Shown: positions 54,886 through 63,897 of the stretch, one piece after another
How the letters are laid out: each line of letters begins with the position of its first letter
Position numbering within the stretch: the first letter of the stretch is position 1
Assembly: GCF_032229225.1 (NCBI RefSeq)
Contig: NZ_CP135076.1
Coordinates: 310,001 to 374,000, forward strand
DNA length: 64,000 nucleotides
Direction of reading: 5' to 3'
DNA from: Stakelama saccharophila
GTDB taxonomy: Bacteria > Pseudomonadota > Alphaproteobacteria > Sphingomonadales > Sphingomonadaceae
The notes under the pieces: generated by a model
Seen by the model: the letters and a program-made list of their open reading frames with translations, nothing else
The model's database searches: none
What the model was told of the DNA's origin: nothing
Made by a program: the position numbers and the translations under genes

Positions 54886-55496
54886 CGGAGGAGGAGGCCA
54901 GATCCTGGATCTCCGATCGCTACGGTGTTTCACGTGAAACGGTATTGGAGCGATTGGCCGAAGCGGTGGCGATCGAGAACAGGTCTCAGAACTTGATCGC
55001 CGGCTCAACCGTAGATTCGATGTGGAGCCGGCATATCGTCGATTCGGCGCAGCTATTGCCGTTGGCTCCTGATCGGGGCATTTGGGTCGATGTCGGAAGT
55101 GGCGCCGGGTTTCCTGGAATGGTGGTCGCAGCCCTGAGCGGCCGCAAGGTGACTTTGATCGAACCGCGGCGGCGGCGCGCCGAGTTTCTGGCGACGCTTG
55201 CCGAGAAACTCGATCTGCCCAATGTCACCATCATACAATCAAGCGTCGAAAAGGCACCGGCGCCTGCGAGAGTGGCCGCGATTTCGGCTCGAGCGGTGGC
55301 TTCGCTCGATGCCTTGTTCACGAAGGCGGCCCATCTTGCAGATGCCGATACGCTATGGCTGCTTCCGAAAGGACGTTCCGCCAAATCGGAACTGGATGCT
55401 GCGCGGCAAGCATGGCAAGGTTCGTTCCACGTGGAACAAAGCATCACGGATGCCCAGTCGCGAATAATTGTCGCTCGAAAGGTCAGGCCCCGATGA
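54882..55496 (+). CDS. rsmG: 16S rRNA (guanine527-N7)-methyltransferase RsmG (GidB)
   Basis: Methylates G527 of 16S rRNA; loss gives low-level streptomycin resistance in several bacteria. The 204-aa protein has [26 protein letters not shown] and the SAM-binding [15 protein letters not shown], then [13 protein letters not shown]. Two parS-like sites lie inside the gene: one encodes the GVSRETV segment near residue 15, the other FHVEQ near residue 182. The gene overlaps mnmG by 4 nt and parA by 4 nt. Confidence 0.95.
   Translation: MTEEEARSWISDRYGVSRETVLERLAEAVAIENRSQNLIAGSTVDSMWSRHIVDSAQLLPLAPDRGIWVDVGSGAGFPGMVVAALSGRKVTLIEPRRRRAEFLATLAEKLDLPNVTIIQSSVEKAPAPARVAAISARAVASLDALFTKAAHLADADTLWLLPKGRSAKSELDAARQAWQGSFHVEQSITDAQSRIIVARKVRPR
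54926..54941. promoter_or_regulatory. parS-like site 2 (inside rsmG)
   Basis: TGTTTCACGTGAAACG differs by one base from the canonical TGTTTCACGTGAAACA. It encodes the VSRET residues of RsmG near residue 16. Confidence 0.85.
55423..55438. promoter_or_regulatory. parS-like site 3 (inside rsmG)
   Basis: CGTTCCACGTGGAACA, identical over all 16 bases to site 1, near the 3' end of rsmG and 55 nt before the parA start. Confidence 0.8.
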
Positions 55497-56272
55497 TCTG
55501 TATCGCTATCGCCAATCAGAAGGGTGGGGTGGGCAAGACCACCACGGCCATCAACGTCGGGACGGCATTGGCGGCCATAGGATTGCGGGTGCTGCTGCTT
55601 GATCTGGACCCGCAGGGCAACGCCTCAACAGGACTTGGCATCAACCAGTCCGACCGGGGAAAATCGACCTACGACCTGCTCGTCCGGGAAACTTCCGTCC
55701 GTGACGCCGCGGTGGCCACCAAGATTCCCCGGTTGGACATCGTACCCGCAACCGTCGATCTCTCCGGTGCCGAAATCGAGCTGGTCGAATTCGATGCGCG
55801 GACTCACCGGCTCGATCGCGCAATGGCTCGCGATGCGGACAATTGGGATGTTGTGTTGATCGATTGCCCGCCGTCGCTCGGCCTGCTGACGATGAACGCC
55901 ATGGTGGCATCGCATGCGCTGCTTGTGCCGCTGCAATGTGAATTCTTTGCGCTCGAAGGACTGAGCCAGCTTCTCAATACAGTCGAGCGGATTCGCTCGC
56001 GGTTCAACCCTGGATTGTCGATCATCGGTGTTGTCCTGACCATGTTCGATCGTCGGAACCGGCTCACTGATCAGGTATCGGCCGACGTCCGGGCCGTGCT
56101 CGGGAAAGTGGTGTTTGAAACCGTTATTCCGCGCAACGTACGGTTGTCGGAGGCCCCCAGTCACGGCGTGCCGGCATTGATCTACGACCATCGCTGCCCC
56201 GGCTCGGAAGCCTATATCGCGCTGGCCAGGGAACTGATCGGCCGTATGCCCGAATCGGCGGAGGCTGCATGA
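55493..56272 (+). CDS. parA: Chromosome partitioning ATPase ParA
   Basis: Walker-type ATPase that moves the ParB-parS complex and so segregates the replicated origin. The 259-aa protein starts [22 protein letters not shown] with the deviant Walker A lysine, then LLLDLDPQGNASTGLG and VVLIDCPPSLGLLTMNAMVASHALLVPLQCEFFALEGL, all standard for the chromosomal ParA (Soj) type. Its start overlaps the rsmG stop by 4 nt; its stop overlaps the parB start by 4 nt. Confidence 0.97.
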   Translation: MICIAIANQKGGVGKTTTAINVGTALAAIGLRVLLLDLDPQGNASTGLGINQSDRGKSTYDLLVRETSVRDAAVATKIPRLDIVPATVDLSGAEIELVEFDARTHRLDRAMARDADNWDVVLIDCPPSLGLLTMNAMVASHALLVPLQCEFFALEGLSQLLNTVERIRSRFNPGLSIIGVVLTMFDRRNRLTDQVSADVRAVLGKVVFETVIPRNVRLSEAPSHGVPALIYDHRCPGSEAYIALARELIGRMPESAEAA

Positions 56273-57180
56273 CCGACGAGCAGGCATCGAACCGCAAGGC
56301 ACGACCCGGCCTCGGACGTGGCCTCAGTGCCCTGATGGGCGATATCGCGCGCGAAGAATCGATCGGTGGTGAGCGTGCCCCGGCCGGAATCCGGATGCTA
56401 CCCGTCAGTGCCCTGACGCCGCATCCCGATCAGCCCCGCCGCCATTTCGACGATGATGCGATCGGTGAGCTTGCCAATTCGATTGCCAATCGCGGCCTGA
56501 TCCAGCCGATCATCGTGCGACCGCACGGTAAGGATTATCAGATCGTCGCGGGCGAGCGGCGGTGGCGTGCAGCACAGCGCGCCCGGCTTCACGACGTCCC
56601 CGTCATCGTCCGGGAGCTGAGCGATGCCGAGACTCTGGAAATTGCGCTCGTCGAGAATATCCAGCGCCAGGATCTCAACGCGATCGAAGAAGCGGACGCG
56701 TACCGCAAGCTGATCGAAGAATTCGGCCATACCCAGGAGGCGCTGTCAAAGCTGATCGGCAAATCGCGCAGCCATATCGCCAACCTGATGCGGCTTCTGG
56801 ATCTGCCGGCAACGGTCCGGCGGATGGTGATCGACGGCGATATACAGATGGGCCATGCGCGGGCGCTCATCTCCGCACCCGATCCGGTTACGCTCGCCGA
56901 ACAGGTGCGGGACAAGGGCCTGACGGTACGTCAGGCGGAACGTCTCGCCCGCAACACAGGCGGCGGGCGCGGAAAAGGTGGTTCGCAAGGGCGCGGCTCC
57001 GGTACGACCGGCGCAGGCGCCAACGCCGACATCGCTGCTCTGGAGCAGCAATTGGGCGATGTCCTGGGCCTCAAGGTCAGCATCGCCCATGCGGAATCAG
57101 GCGGAACGCTGGCGATCAGTTACTCGACGCTGGACCAGCTCGATATGGTATGTCAGCGGCTGAGCGGTGAGCGCATCTGA
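56269..57180 (+). CDS. parB: Chromosome partitioning protein ParB
   Basis: CTP-dependent DNA clamp that loads at parS and spreads. The 303-aa protein has the N-terminal ParA-interacting segment (RPGLGRGLSALMGD), the ParB CTPase core (PHPDQPRRHFDDDAIGELANSIANRGLIQPIIVRP, GERRWRAAQRA, ENIQRQDLNAIEEADAYRKL), a helix-turn-helix (TQEALSKLIGKSRSHIANLMRLLDLP) and a C-terminal dimer domain. The GRGKGGSQGRGSG linker near residue 240 is low complexity. Three parS-like sites lie within 3.3 kb upstream. Convergent with holA. Confidence 0.97.
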   Translation: MTDEQASNRKARPGLGRGLSALMGDIAREESIGGERAPAGIRMLPVSALTPHPDQPRRHFDDDAIGELANSIANRGLIQPIIVRPHGKDYQIVAGERRWRAAQRARLHDVPVIVRELSDAETLEIALVENIQRQDLNAIEEADAYRKLIEEFGHTQEALSKLIGKSRSHIANLMRLLDLPATVRRMVIDGDIQMGHARALISAPDPVTLAEQVRDKGLTVRQAERLARNTGGGRGKGGSQGRGSGTTGAGANADIAALEQQLGDVLGLKVSIAHAESGGTLAISYSTLDQLDMVCQRLSGERI

Positions 57181-57196
57181 TAGCGAAGATCGGCCG

Positions 57197-58219
57197 TTAC
57201 CGCCGCGACCGGGCGGCGGCACGCGCCATCGCCAGCACCATCTGATCGGCGAAGATAGTGTCGAGCGTTGAATGAGCGAGTGTCGCCCGCTCGGCTTCGC
57301 GAATACGGTGTAGCGCATGGGCGATTTGATCGGACCGCCATGAACGAAGCGCGCGCGCGGTCGGGGCGCGTTCGCGAAAGAAAATCCGGTTTCGGCCTAT
57401 CGCGTCCTCAATGCTGGCGCCGGCATCCACCTCCGCGCGCAGTTTGGCGAGCGTCAGCATTTTGCGCGCCAGTTGCCGCAGCAGTGCGATGACCGAAACG
57501 CCGGCATCTTCGAGCGCCTGCATTTCCTCGCCGGCCCTGGCGGCGTCGCCAGCCACGATCGCGTCGATCGCACCGTATAATTCGGCCGAATCGAGACTCG
57601 CGCCGATGGCCTCCAGCACCGCCCCGTCAGCTTCGCGGGGCTTGTCCGGAGTCGCATCGAGGTACAGGCAAAGCTTGTCGATTTCCTTTGCGAGGACCGC
57701 GCGATCTCCGCCGGTCGCCTCCCACAGGGTCGCAGCGGCAGCGGTCGTGAGGCGTACGCCCTGATCGGCCGCCATCGTCGCGGCGAGACGGGCCGCTGCG
57801 GCTCCTTCCGGCACGTAGCAGCCGGTGCTGATGGCGATCGGCGACGCTATCGCCAGCTTTACGAGCTTGCCCGACGTCTTGACTCCCGGCGCAATGACGA
57901 CCACCGGGTTGCCGGCCTGTGGCGCATCGAGGAGGCGTTGCGCGGCCTCTCCGATCTCCTCGCCGGCGCCGGTCACGCGAATATACCGGCTGCCGCCGAA
58001 TAACGACAGGGACGCCGCCTCGTCGATCAGCCGGCCGGGCGATCCGCGCAGGCTGGCGGGATCCATGTCCACCCGCTCGACGTCATCGCCTAGGTGATCG
58101 GCCAGCCGATCGGCGAGTGCCGTGGCTCCGGCCTCGTCCGGGCCGTGGAACAGGTAAAGCCGGATGTCGGCGGACGGACGATCGAGCCGGGCACCGATCT
58201 GGCCCGGCTGCACCTTCAC
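57197..58219 (-). CDS. holA: DNA polymerase III subunit delta
   Basis: Clamp-loader subunit that opens the sliding clamp. The 340-aa protein has the HolA pattern: RLYLFHGPDEAGATALADRLADHL (region like a P-loop but without a true one), DEAASLSLFGGSRYIRVTGAG and the helical C-terminus ALEDAGVSVIALLRQLARKMLTLAKLRAEVDAG. The GTG at 58219 overlaps the lptE stop by 4 nt. Order leuS-lptE-holA is the usual one. It ends 17 nt from the parB stop. Confidence 0.93.
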   Translation of the reverse strand: MKVQPGQIGARLDRPSADIRLYLFHGPDEAGATALADRLADHLGDDVERVDMDPASLRGSPGRLIDEAASLSLFGGSRYIRVTGAGEEIGEAAQRLLDAPQAGNPVVVIAPGVKTSGKLVKLAIASPIAISTGCYVPEGAAAARLAATMAADQGVRLTTAAAATLWEATGGDRAVLAKEIDKLCLYLDATPDKPREADGAVLEAIGASLDSAELYGAIDAIVAGDAARAGEEMQALEDAGVSVIALLRQLARKMLTLAKLRAEVDAGASIEDAIGRNRIFFRERAPTARALRSWRSDQIAHALHRIREAERATLAHSTLDTIFADQMVLAMARAAARSRR

Positions 58220-58725
58220 GACCCGTCCCCGCTTTCGGTGGTGCCATAGCGCGCGATCCGACCGACGATCTGGTTCGCGACGATGTTGGCGAGCCGCTCG
58301 AGCGCGCTCTCTTCCGCAGCGATCGTGGCATATTCGGATCCCACGACGTCGATCCCCGCATCCGATCCGGCGGTATCGTCCAGCACCACCGCCCCCGTGG
58401 AGAGGTCGATCAATTGATATCGCGCCCGCAGCGTGCGGCGTTCGCGCGTGATGGCGTCGTCACGGCGGACGCCCAGCCCGATGATGTCGTCGTCCAGGGC
58501 CACGGCCAAGCGATAGCGCGGCGCGATGCCGTCCTGCGTGTTCAGCCGATCGCGCAGCGCATTGGTCACGAGCCAGCCATTCTTGCCGGCAACGGGGTCG
58601 ACCTGAACCGCGGCCAGGGTTCTCGCCACCGTCCCGTCGCCGCCTCCGCCATAAAGCGGATGCAGCCCGCCACAACCGCTCAGCGGCAGCAATAACGCGA
58701 GGGCGGGAAGGGATAGCTTCTTCAT
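58216..58725 (-). CDS. lptE: LPS assembly lipoprotein LptE
   Basis: Outer-membrane lipoprotein that plugs LptD and helps LPS reach the cell surface. The 169-aa protein has a lipobox ([16 protein letters not shown], Cys near residue 18); the GLxPLYG sequence after it is typical of alphaproteobacterial LptE. The rest is weakly conserved, as usual. The start overlaps the leuS stop by 4 nt (ATGA), and its stop overlaps the holA start. Confidence 0.9.
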   Translation of the reverse strand: MKKLSLPALALLLPLSGCGGLHPLYGGGGDGTVARTLAAVQVDPVAGKNGWLVTNALRDRLNTQDGIAPRYRLAVALDDDIIGLGVRRDDAITRERRTLRARYQLIDLSTGAVVLDDTAGSDAGIDVVGSEYATIAAEESALERLANIVANQIVGRIARYGTTESGDGS

Positions 58726-61337
58726 GCCACCAGATTCACCAGCCGGTCGGGCACCACGATCACCTTGCGGGGCGGTTTCCCGTCCAGGCTGCGCAGCACC
58801 TTGTCGGATGCGAGCGCGGCGGATTCGACATCGGCCCTGGCTGCGCCCTTGGGCATGATCAGCGTATCGCGCAGCTTGCCGTTGATCTGGATCGCGATCG
58901 TCACCTCGTCGTCGACCAATAGGGCGGCATCGACCTCGGGCCAGGCGGCGTCGGCGACGAGCCCGTCACCTCCCATCGCCGCCCATGCTTCCTCGGCGAT
59001 ATGCGGCGCCATCGGCGCCACGATGCGCACCAGCGTACGGATCGCACCCACGCGCGATGCGGACGGCTTGGCCTTCTCGATCGCGCCCACCAGCTCGTAG
59101 AGTTTGGCGACCGCCTTGTTGAACGACAGTTCCTCGATGTCCTCGGCGACGCCGGCGATCGTCCGATGCAGCTTGCGGTCGAGCGCCTTGTCTTCGCCTT
59201 CGGCCGCTTCCAGCCCGTCGAACAGCCGCCACAGCCGTTGGACGAAGCGCCACGCGCCCTCGATACCGCTTTCCGACCATTCCAGGTCGCGCTCGGGCGG
59301 CGAGTCCGACAGCATGAACCACCGCACCGCATCCGCGCCATATTGCTCGACGATCGGACCGGGATCGACGGTATTCTTCTTCGATTTCGACATCTTCTCG
59401 ACGCGACCGACGGTGATCGGCCTGCCCGTCGATTTTTGACGAAGTTCGCCATCAACCCTTTCGAGATCGTCGGGACCAACCCAATAGAACGATTTCGCGT
59501 CGGCCGCGCCATTACCAGTATCCGCGGATGCTCGATAGGTCTCGTGCGTGACCATGCCCTGCGTGAACAGTCCGGCGAACGGTTCGGCGATGTCGAGCTT
59601 GCCCATGCGCCTGAGCGCGCGCGTCCAGAACCGCGCATAGAGCAGGTGCAGGATCGCGTGTTCCACGCCACCGATATATTGTTTCACCGGGAGCCACTGT
59701 TCTGCAATTTCCTTGTCGAATGGCCGATCGACCGGTTGGCTGGCGAAGCGGATGAAATACCAGGATGAATCGACAAAGGTGTCGAGCGTATCGGTTTCCC
59801 GCTGCGCCGCCGCGCCGCACGTCGGACAATCGACGTGCTTCCAGCTTGGATGACGGTCGAGCGGATTGCCCGGTACGTCAAAGCTGACATCTTCAGGCAA
59901 CTCGACGGGAAGCTGATCGCGCGGCACCGGCACCGGCCCGCATGTCCCGCAATGGATGATCGGAATGGGCGTACCCCAGTAACGCTGACGCGAAACGCCC
60001 CAGTCGCGCAGCCGCCAGACGGTCGTGCCCGCACCCCAGCCGTCGGCCTCGGCCCGCGCGATCACCGCGCGCTTGGCATCGGCGATGTCCATGCCGTCCA
60101 GAAATTGCGAATTCACCAGTGTGCCGGGGCCGGTATAGGCCTCGTCGCCGTGAAATTCGACCGATTCCTCCGCACCGTCGCTGACCACGCGCCGCACTTG
60201 CAGGCCGTATTTGCGCGCGAAATCCAGGTCGCGCTGGTCGTGCGCCGGCACGCCGAATACCGCGCCGACGCCGTACTCCATCAGCACGAAATTGGCGATA
60301 TAGACGGGAAGCTTCCAGTCGGGATCGAGGGGATGCGTCGCGGTCAGCCCGGTGTCGTAGCCCAGCTTTTCCTGCGTTTCGATCTCGGCCGCGCTGGTCC
60401 CGCCGGCGCGGCATTTCTCGGCGAAGGCCGCAACCTCTTCATTGCCTTCGGCCAGTTTCAGCGCCAGCGGATGATCCGCCGCCACCGCGACGAAACTCGC
60501 GCCGAAGATCGTGTCGGGCCGGGTGGTGAAGACCTCGACCGCCTCTGTCCCCCTCCCGCTTGCGGGAGGGGCCAGGGGAGGGTTTGTCTCGCTGGCATCA
60601 TGCCCTCCCGCAGCGAGGAGGGGAGAAGAAAGCTGAAACCGGAAGCGCAGTCCTTGCGACTTGCCGATCCAGTTCTCCTGCATCAGCTTGACCTTGTCGG
60701 GCCAGTGCTCGAGCCCCGCGAGACCCTCCAGCAGCTCGTCGGCGAAGTCGGTGATTTTGAGGAACCACTGGCTCAGCTTGCGCCGCTCCACCGTCGCGCC
60801 CGATCGCCAGCCCTTGCCGTCGATCACCTGTTCATTGGCGAGCACGGTCATGTCGACCGGGTCCCAATTGACCGCCGATTCCTTGCGATAGACCAGACCC
60901 GCCTCGACCATGTCGAGGAACAGCGCCTGTTCGTGGCCGTAATATTCGGGGTCGCAGGTGGCGAATTCCCGGCTCCAGTCGAGCCCGAAGCCGATGCGCT
61001 TCAACTGCGCGCGCATCGCCCCGATATTCTGATAGGTCCAGGCGCCGGGATGGACGCCTTTTTCCATCGCCGCATTTTCCGCGGGCATGCCGAACGCGTC
61101 CCAGCCCATCGGATGGAGCACTTCCATGCCCTTCATCCGGCGGAAGCGGGCGAGCACGTCGCCCATCGTATAGTTGCGGACATGGCCCATGTGGATCTTC
61201 CCCGACGGATAGGGAAACATCTCCAGCACATAGCTTTTCGGCCGCGGGCTATCATCCTTCGCGGCGAAGGTGCGGCGTTCTTCCCAGACCGCCTGCCATG
61301 CCGCGTCTGCCTTCAGCGCGTTGAAACGCGACGCCAT
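58722..61337 (-). CDS. leuS: Leucyl-tRNA synthetase
   Basis: Charges tRNA-Leu. The 871-aa protein has HIGH-type HMGH at residues 49-52 ([15 protein letters not shown]), the CP1 editing domain ([36 protein letters not shown]), and KMSKS near residue 647 ([14 protein letters not shown]). Between RFRFQL and [10 protein letters not shown] lies an extra segment of about 25 residues ([14 protein letters not shown] and flanks), encoded by a palindromic repeat at 60541-60640; the frame is kept. AGGGAC precedes the ATG. Order leuS-lptE-holA. Confidence 0.95.
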   Translation of the reverse strand: MASRFNALKADAAWQAVWEERRTFAAKDDSPRPKSYVLEMFPYPSGKIHMGHVRNYTMGDVLARFRRMKGMEVLHPMGWDAFGMPAENAAMEKGVHPGAWTYQNIGAMRAQLKRIGFGLDWSREFATCDPEYYGHEQALFLDMVEAGLVYRKESAVNWDPVDMTVLANEQVIDGKGWRSGATVERRKLSQWFLKITDFADELLEGLAGLEHWPDKVKLMQENWIGKSQGLRFRFQLSSPLLAAGGHDASETNPPLAPPASGRGTEAVEVFTTRPDTIFGASFVAVAADHPLALKLAEGNEEVAAFAEKCRAGGTSAAEIETQEKLGYDTGLTATHPLDPDWKLPVYIANFVLMEYGVGAVFGVPAHDQRDLDFARKYGLQVRRVVSDGAEESVEFHGDEAYTGPGTLVNSQFLDGMDIADAKRAVIARAEADGWGAGTTVWRLRDWGVSRQRYWGTPIPIIHCGTCGPVPVPRDQLPVELPEDVSFDVPGNPLDRHPSWKHVDCPTCGAAAQRETDTLDTFVDSSWYFIRFASQPVDRPFDKEIAEQWLPVKQYIGGVEHAILHLLYARFWTRALRRMGKLDIAEPFAGLFTQGMVTHETYRASADTGNGAADAKSFYWVGPDDLERVDGELRQKSTGRPITVGRVEKMSKSKKNTVDPGPIVEQYGADAVRWFMLSDSPPERDLEWSESGIEGAWRFVQRLWRLFDGLEAAEGEDKALDRKLHRTIAGVAEDIEELSFNKAVAKLYELVGAIEKAKPSASRVGAIRTLVRIVAPMAPHIAEEAWAAMGGDGLVADAAWPEVDAALLVDDEVTIAIQINGKLRDTLIMPKGAARADVESAALASDKVLRSLDGKPPRKVIVVPDRLVNLVA
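60541..60640. repeat. Palindromic repeat inserted in frame within leuS
   Basis: CCCCTCCCGC (60550-60559) and GCGGGAGGGG (60562-60571) form a perfect 10-bp stem with a 2-nt loop. A second, imperfect CCCTCC...GGAGGG pair follows at about 60604-60621. The sequence resembles an intergenic repeat of sphingomonads. Here it lies inside leuS at the entry of the editing domain and encodes a low-complexity Pro/Ala/Gly segment. Confidence 0.75.
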
Positions 61338-61352
61338 GAAGTCCCTTTCGCT

Positions 61353-61787
61353 CTATTCTTCGATGACGGCCGAGCGGCGCATGTCGCGGGCGCGGGACAG
61401 GATGATGTCTTCCAGCTTCTGGACCGTCGCCGCCTGGACGGGCGCCTGCACCCATTGGCCGTTCTGCCGCGTCTCGCGCAGCGCCGCTACGCGCAGTGCA
61501 TCGGCGCGCAGATCCTGATCCAGGATCGAGACCGTCAGCTTCATCCGTTCGTCCGGGTTGCCGGGATTCGCATACCAGTCGGTGACGATGACGCCGCCAT
61601 TGGAATCGGCCTGCAGCAATGGCATGAAGCTCAGCGTGTCGAGCGAGGCCCGCCATAGATAGCTGTTGACGCCGATCGTGGCGATTTTGGCGGCCGCGAT
61701 ATCGGCCTGCGGGCGCTCGCCTCCCCCGCATGCGGTAAGCGAGATGGCTAGCGAGCCCAGAAGTACGGGGGCCAACAGGCGGTTCAT
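61353..61787 (-). CDS. DUF3576 domain lipoprotein
   Basis: A 144-aa lipoprotein with lipobox ISLTACGGG (Cys near residue 20). It has IATIGVNSYLWRASLDTLSFMPLLQADSNGGVIVTDWYANPGNPDERMKLTVSILDQDLRADALRV, the DUF3576 core known from alphaproteobacteria; function unknown. The ATG at 61787 is favoured because AAGGAA lies 8 nt before it and only 2 nt before the alternative at 61793. It ends 15 nt before leuS, on the same strand. Confidence 0.88.
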   Translation of the reverse strand: MNRLLAPVLLGSLAISLTACGGGERPQADIAAAKIATIGVNSYLWRASLDTLSFMPLLQADSNGGVIVTDWYANPGNPDERMKLTVSILDQDLRADALRVAALRETRQNGQWVQAPVQAATVQKLEDIILSRARDMRRSAVIEE

Positions 61788-61959
61788 CGGCATTTCCTTG
61801 CACTAAACAGAGGGTAGGCCACCTATAGAAGGTCATGGGGTCGCCGCAAGCGTGTCGTCCCTGTGGACAAGGTGCAACAGTCGCCGACGAAACGACTCCG
61901 GCCGGTGGCCGGGTGCAACCGAATCGTGCTAATGGAATTCCTTCACGGTAGAGGAAAGC

Positions 61960-62673
61960 ATGCCGCAAGCTCGCGTAATCGCAGGAATCGGGATCGGGGC
62001 GTTCGTCGTCGCCGGGATTGCCGTCGCGCCTGCGATCCACGCGCAGGGCTCGTCCGGCGCGCTCGCCGCATCCGTGTCCGAACCGCGCCTGGGTTCGTTC
62101 ACGCCCGCATCGGCCGATCCGAAGCTTGCGGCGGTACTCGCCAAGAGCGGGATCGACACCAGCGACTTCCGTTTCACGCCGTCCGAATCGAGCAAGAGCA
62201 AGAGCCGCTCGGTGACGCTCGCGGTTCAGGCCCGCACGCAGCGGGGCAAGACGGCGGCGACGGAGACCGCCGCGGCCACCGCGCCGGGTCTTACGCTGGC
62301 GCCCATCGCCTATAATCTGGGCGTCTCCGTCGGTTGGAAGCGTCTTGCCGTCTCTGGCGATGTGTCGCGGCTCGACCTCGCCGGAGAGCCGGGCAGCCGC
62401 GAATCGGCAGAGGTGGGTCTCAGCTATACCGGCGAAAAGGTCGGCGGCAGCGTGAAGGCGAAGGCGACCCGGCCGCTGGAGCACAGCCCGGCCATGATCG
62501 CGGAAAATCAGAGCTATTCGATCGATGTCGGTGGGTCTTACAAGATCGCCCACAATCTCGATCTGACCGCCGGTGTCCGCTACAAGTCGGAGCAGAATCG
62601 CCTGCCGCGTCTTGCCGACGACAATCGCCGCGACAGCCAGGCCGTCTATATCGGAACCGCCTTCCGCTTCTGA
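61960..62673 (+). CDS. Exported protein with outer-membrane beta-barrel character, unknown function
   Basis: A 237-aa protein with a signal peptide (GIGIGAFVVAGIAVAPAIHAQ) and a C-terminal half of alternating polar and hydrophobic segments (YNLGVSVGWKRLAVSGDVSRLDL, VGLSYTGEKVGGSVKAKATRPL, SIDVGGSYKIAHNLDLTAGVRYKSE) ending AVYIGTAFRF, with the terminal Phe typical of outer-membrane proteins. The N-terminal half is Ala/Ser/Thr-rich. I do not recognise a named family. Its 3' end overlaps the convergent ThiE-like gene by 28 nt. Confidence 0.75.
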   Translation: MPQARVIAGIGIGAFVVAGIAVAPAIHAQGSSGALAASVSEPRLGSFTPASADPKLAAVLAKSGIDTSDFRFTPSESSKSKSRSVTLAVQARTQRGKTAATETAAATAPGLTLAPIAYNLGVSVGWKRLAVSGDVSRLDLAGEPGSRESAEVGLSYTGEKVGGSVKAKATRPLEHSPAMIAENQSYSIDVGGSYKIAHNLDLTAGVRYKSEQNRLPRLADDNRRDSQAVYIGTAFRF

Positions 62674-63206
62674 CCGGCCCACCAGTCGATCGCCGCCCAT
62701 CCCGCAATGTCGAAACCGGCCAGCCTGCGCACCGTTTCCGGGCGCATACCGCCCAATGCGATCACGGGGGTGCCGAGGCCGCGCCGAACGCGTGCCAGGC
62801 CGAATCGGCCCAGCGTGCGTGCGTGCGGGTGACTGCGGGTGGCGAAGACGGGCGACACGAACATCGCGTCGACGCCGTCGCGCGCGGCGCGGATGGCTTC
62901 GCGCCGGTCATGCACGGCCCGCGTCAACAGTCCCGGGCGCTTGCCGCGGGCATTGTGCACGCCGTCCTCGAAGCGGCCGAGCCGGTCGGGACCGGCGCGC
63001 AACAGCACCAGATGCCGCCGCCGCGCCACCCGGGCGATGCGGCCGAACAATGCCCGGCGTTCGTCGAGGGGCAGGCCGTAGTGGCGCACGATCACCCCTG
63101 ATCCCGGTGGCAGGCGTTCGAGCGCCTGCCACAAGGCGTCGCCCAGGCGCTCGTCGGTCATCAACCAATGGCGGGGAATCGGACGGCGGGTCTGGCGGCG
63201 CGGCAT
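62646..63206 (-). CDS. ThiE/TenI-like protein lacking key thiamine-phosphate synthase residues
   Basis: A 186-aa protein with the TIM-barrel end of the ThiE/TenI family: GVDAMFVSPVFATRSHPHARTLG and GTPVIALGGMRPETVRRL correspond to the phosphate-binding strands of ThiE. The substrate lysine/NDR motif of true ThiE is missing (RHLVLLRAG in its place), so thiamine-phosphate synthesis is doubtful. Start at 63206 is favoured: AGGA lies 6 nt upstream, whereas for 63212 it is adjacent. It is divergent from the YggS gene by 22 nt. Confidence 0.7.
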   Translation of the reverse strand: MPRRQTRRPIPRHWLMTDERLGDALWQALERLPPGSGVIVRHYGLPLDERRALFGRIARVARRRHLVLLRAGPDRLGRFEDGVHNARGKRPGLLTRAVHDRREAIRAARDGVDAMFVSPVFATRSHPHARTLGRFGLARVRRGLGTPVIALGGMRPETVRRLAGFDIAGWAAIDWWAGQKRKAVPI

Positions 63207-63228
63207 CGGCATTCCTATAGCGTAGCCC

Positions 63229-63897
63229 ATGCGATCCGACGATTCCGAACAACGCCTCGCCGCCGCGCGTGACGCGATCGCCCGCGCGGCACGCCGGGCC
63301 GATCGCCGGCCCGATGCCGTCGAACTGGTCGCGGTGTCGAAAATGCACGATGCCGACACGATTCGACCCGTTCTGCGCGCCGGCCAGCGCGTTTTCGGCG
63401 AGAACCGGGTTCAGGAAGCCGCTGCGAAGTGGCCGCAACTGCGCGAGGAGACGCCCGATATTCGCCTGCACCTCGTCGGCCGGCTCCAGTCGAACAAGGC
63501 GGATGACGCGGTCGCCCTTTTCGACGTGATCCATTCGCTCGACCGGCCGTCGCTGGTGAAGGCGCTGGCGAAGGCGATGGACGTGGCGGGGCGGCGTCCG
63601 TCCTGTTTCGTCCAGGTCAATATCGGCGCGGAAGCGCAAAAGGGCGGTTGCCCGATCGGCGAGCTGTCCGACCTGCTCGAACAGGCCCGGTCCGTCGATC
63701 TGCCCGTCATCGGATTGATGTGCGTGCCGCCGCTCGATGTCGAGCCCGCACCCTATTTCGCGCTGTTGGCGAAGCTCGCGCGCGATCACGGCCTCGGCGG
63801 GCTCAGCATGGGCATGTCGGGCGACTATGAAACGGCGGTGACGCTGGGCGCGACCCATGTCCGGGTCGGCACGGCCCTGTTCGGGGCGCGGACATGA
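63229..63897 (+). CDS. YggS-family pyridoxal-phosphate-binding protein
   Basis: Maintains PLP balance and carries PLP but has no known catalysis. The 222-aa protein has the PLP lysine in VELVAVSKMHDADTIRPVL near residue 38, then FGENRVQEAAAKWPQL, HLVGRLQSNKADDAV and GLSMGMSGDYETAVTLGATHVRVGTALFG, all standard. It overlaps the HAD hydrolase by 4 nt (ATGA), so the pair is coupled. Confidence 0.95.
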   Translation: MRSDDSEQRLAAARDAIARAARRADRRPDAVELVAVSKMHDADTIRPVLRAGQRVFGENRVQEAAAKWPQLREETPDIRLHLVGRLQSNKADDAVALFDVIHSLDRPSLVKALAKAMDVAGRRPSCFVQVNIGAEAQKGGCPIGELSDLLEQARSVDLPVIGLMCVPPLDVEPAPYFALLAKLARDHGLGGLSMGMSGDYETAVTLGATHVRVGTALFGART

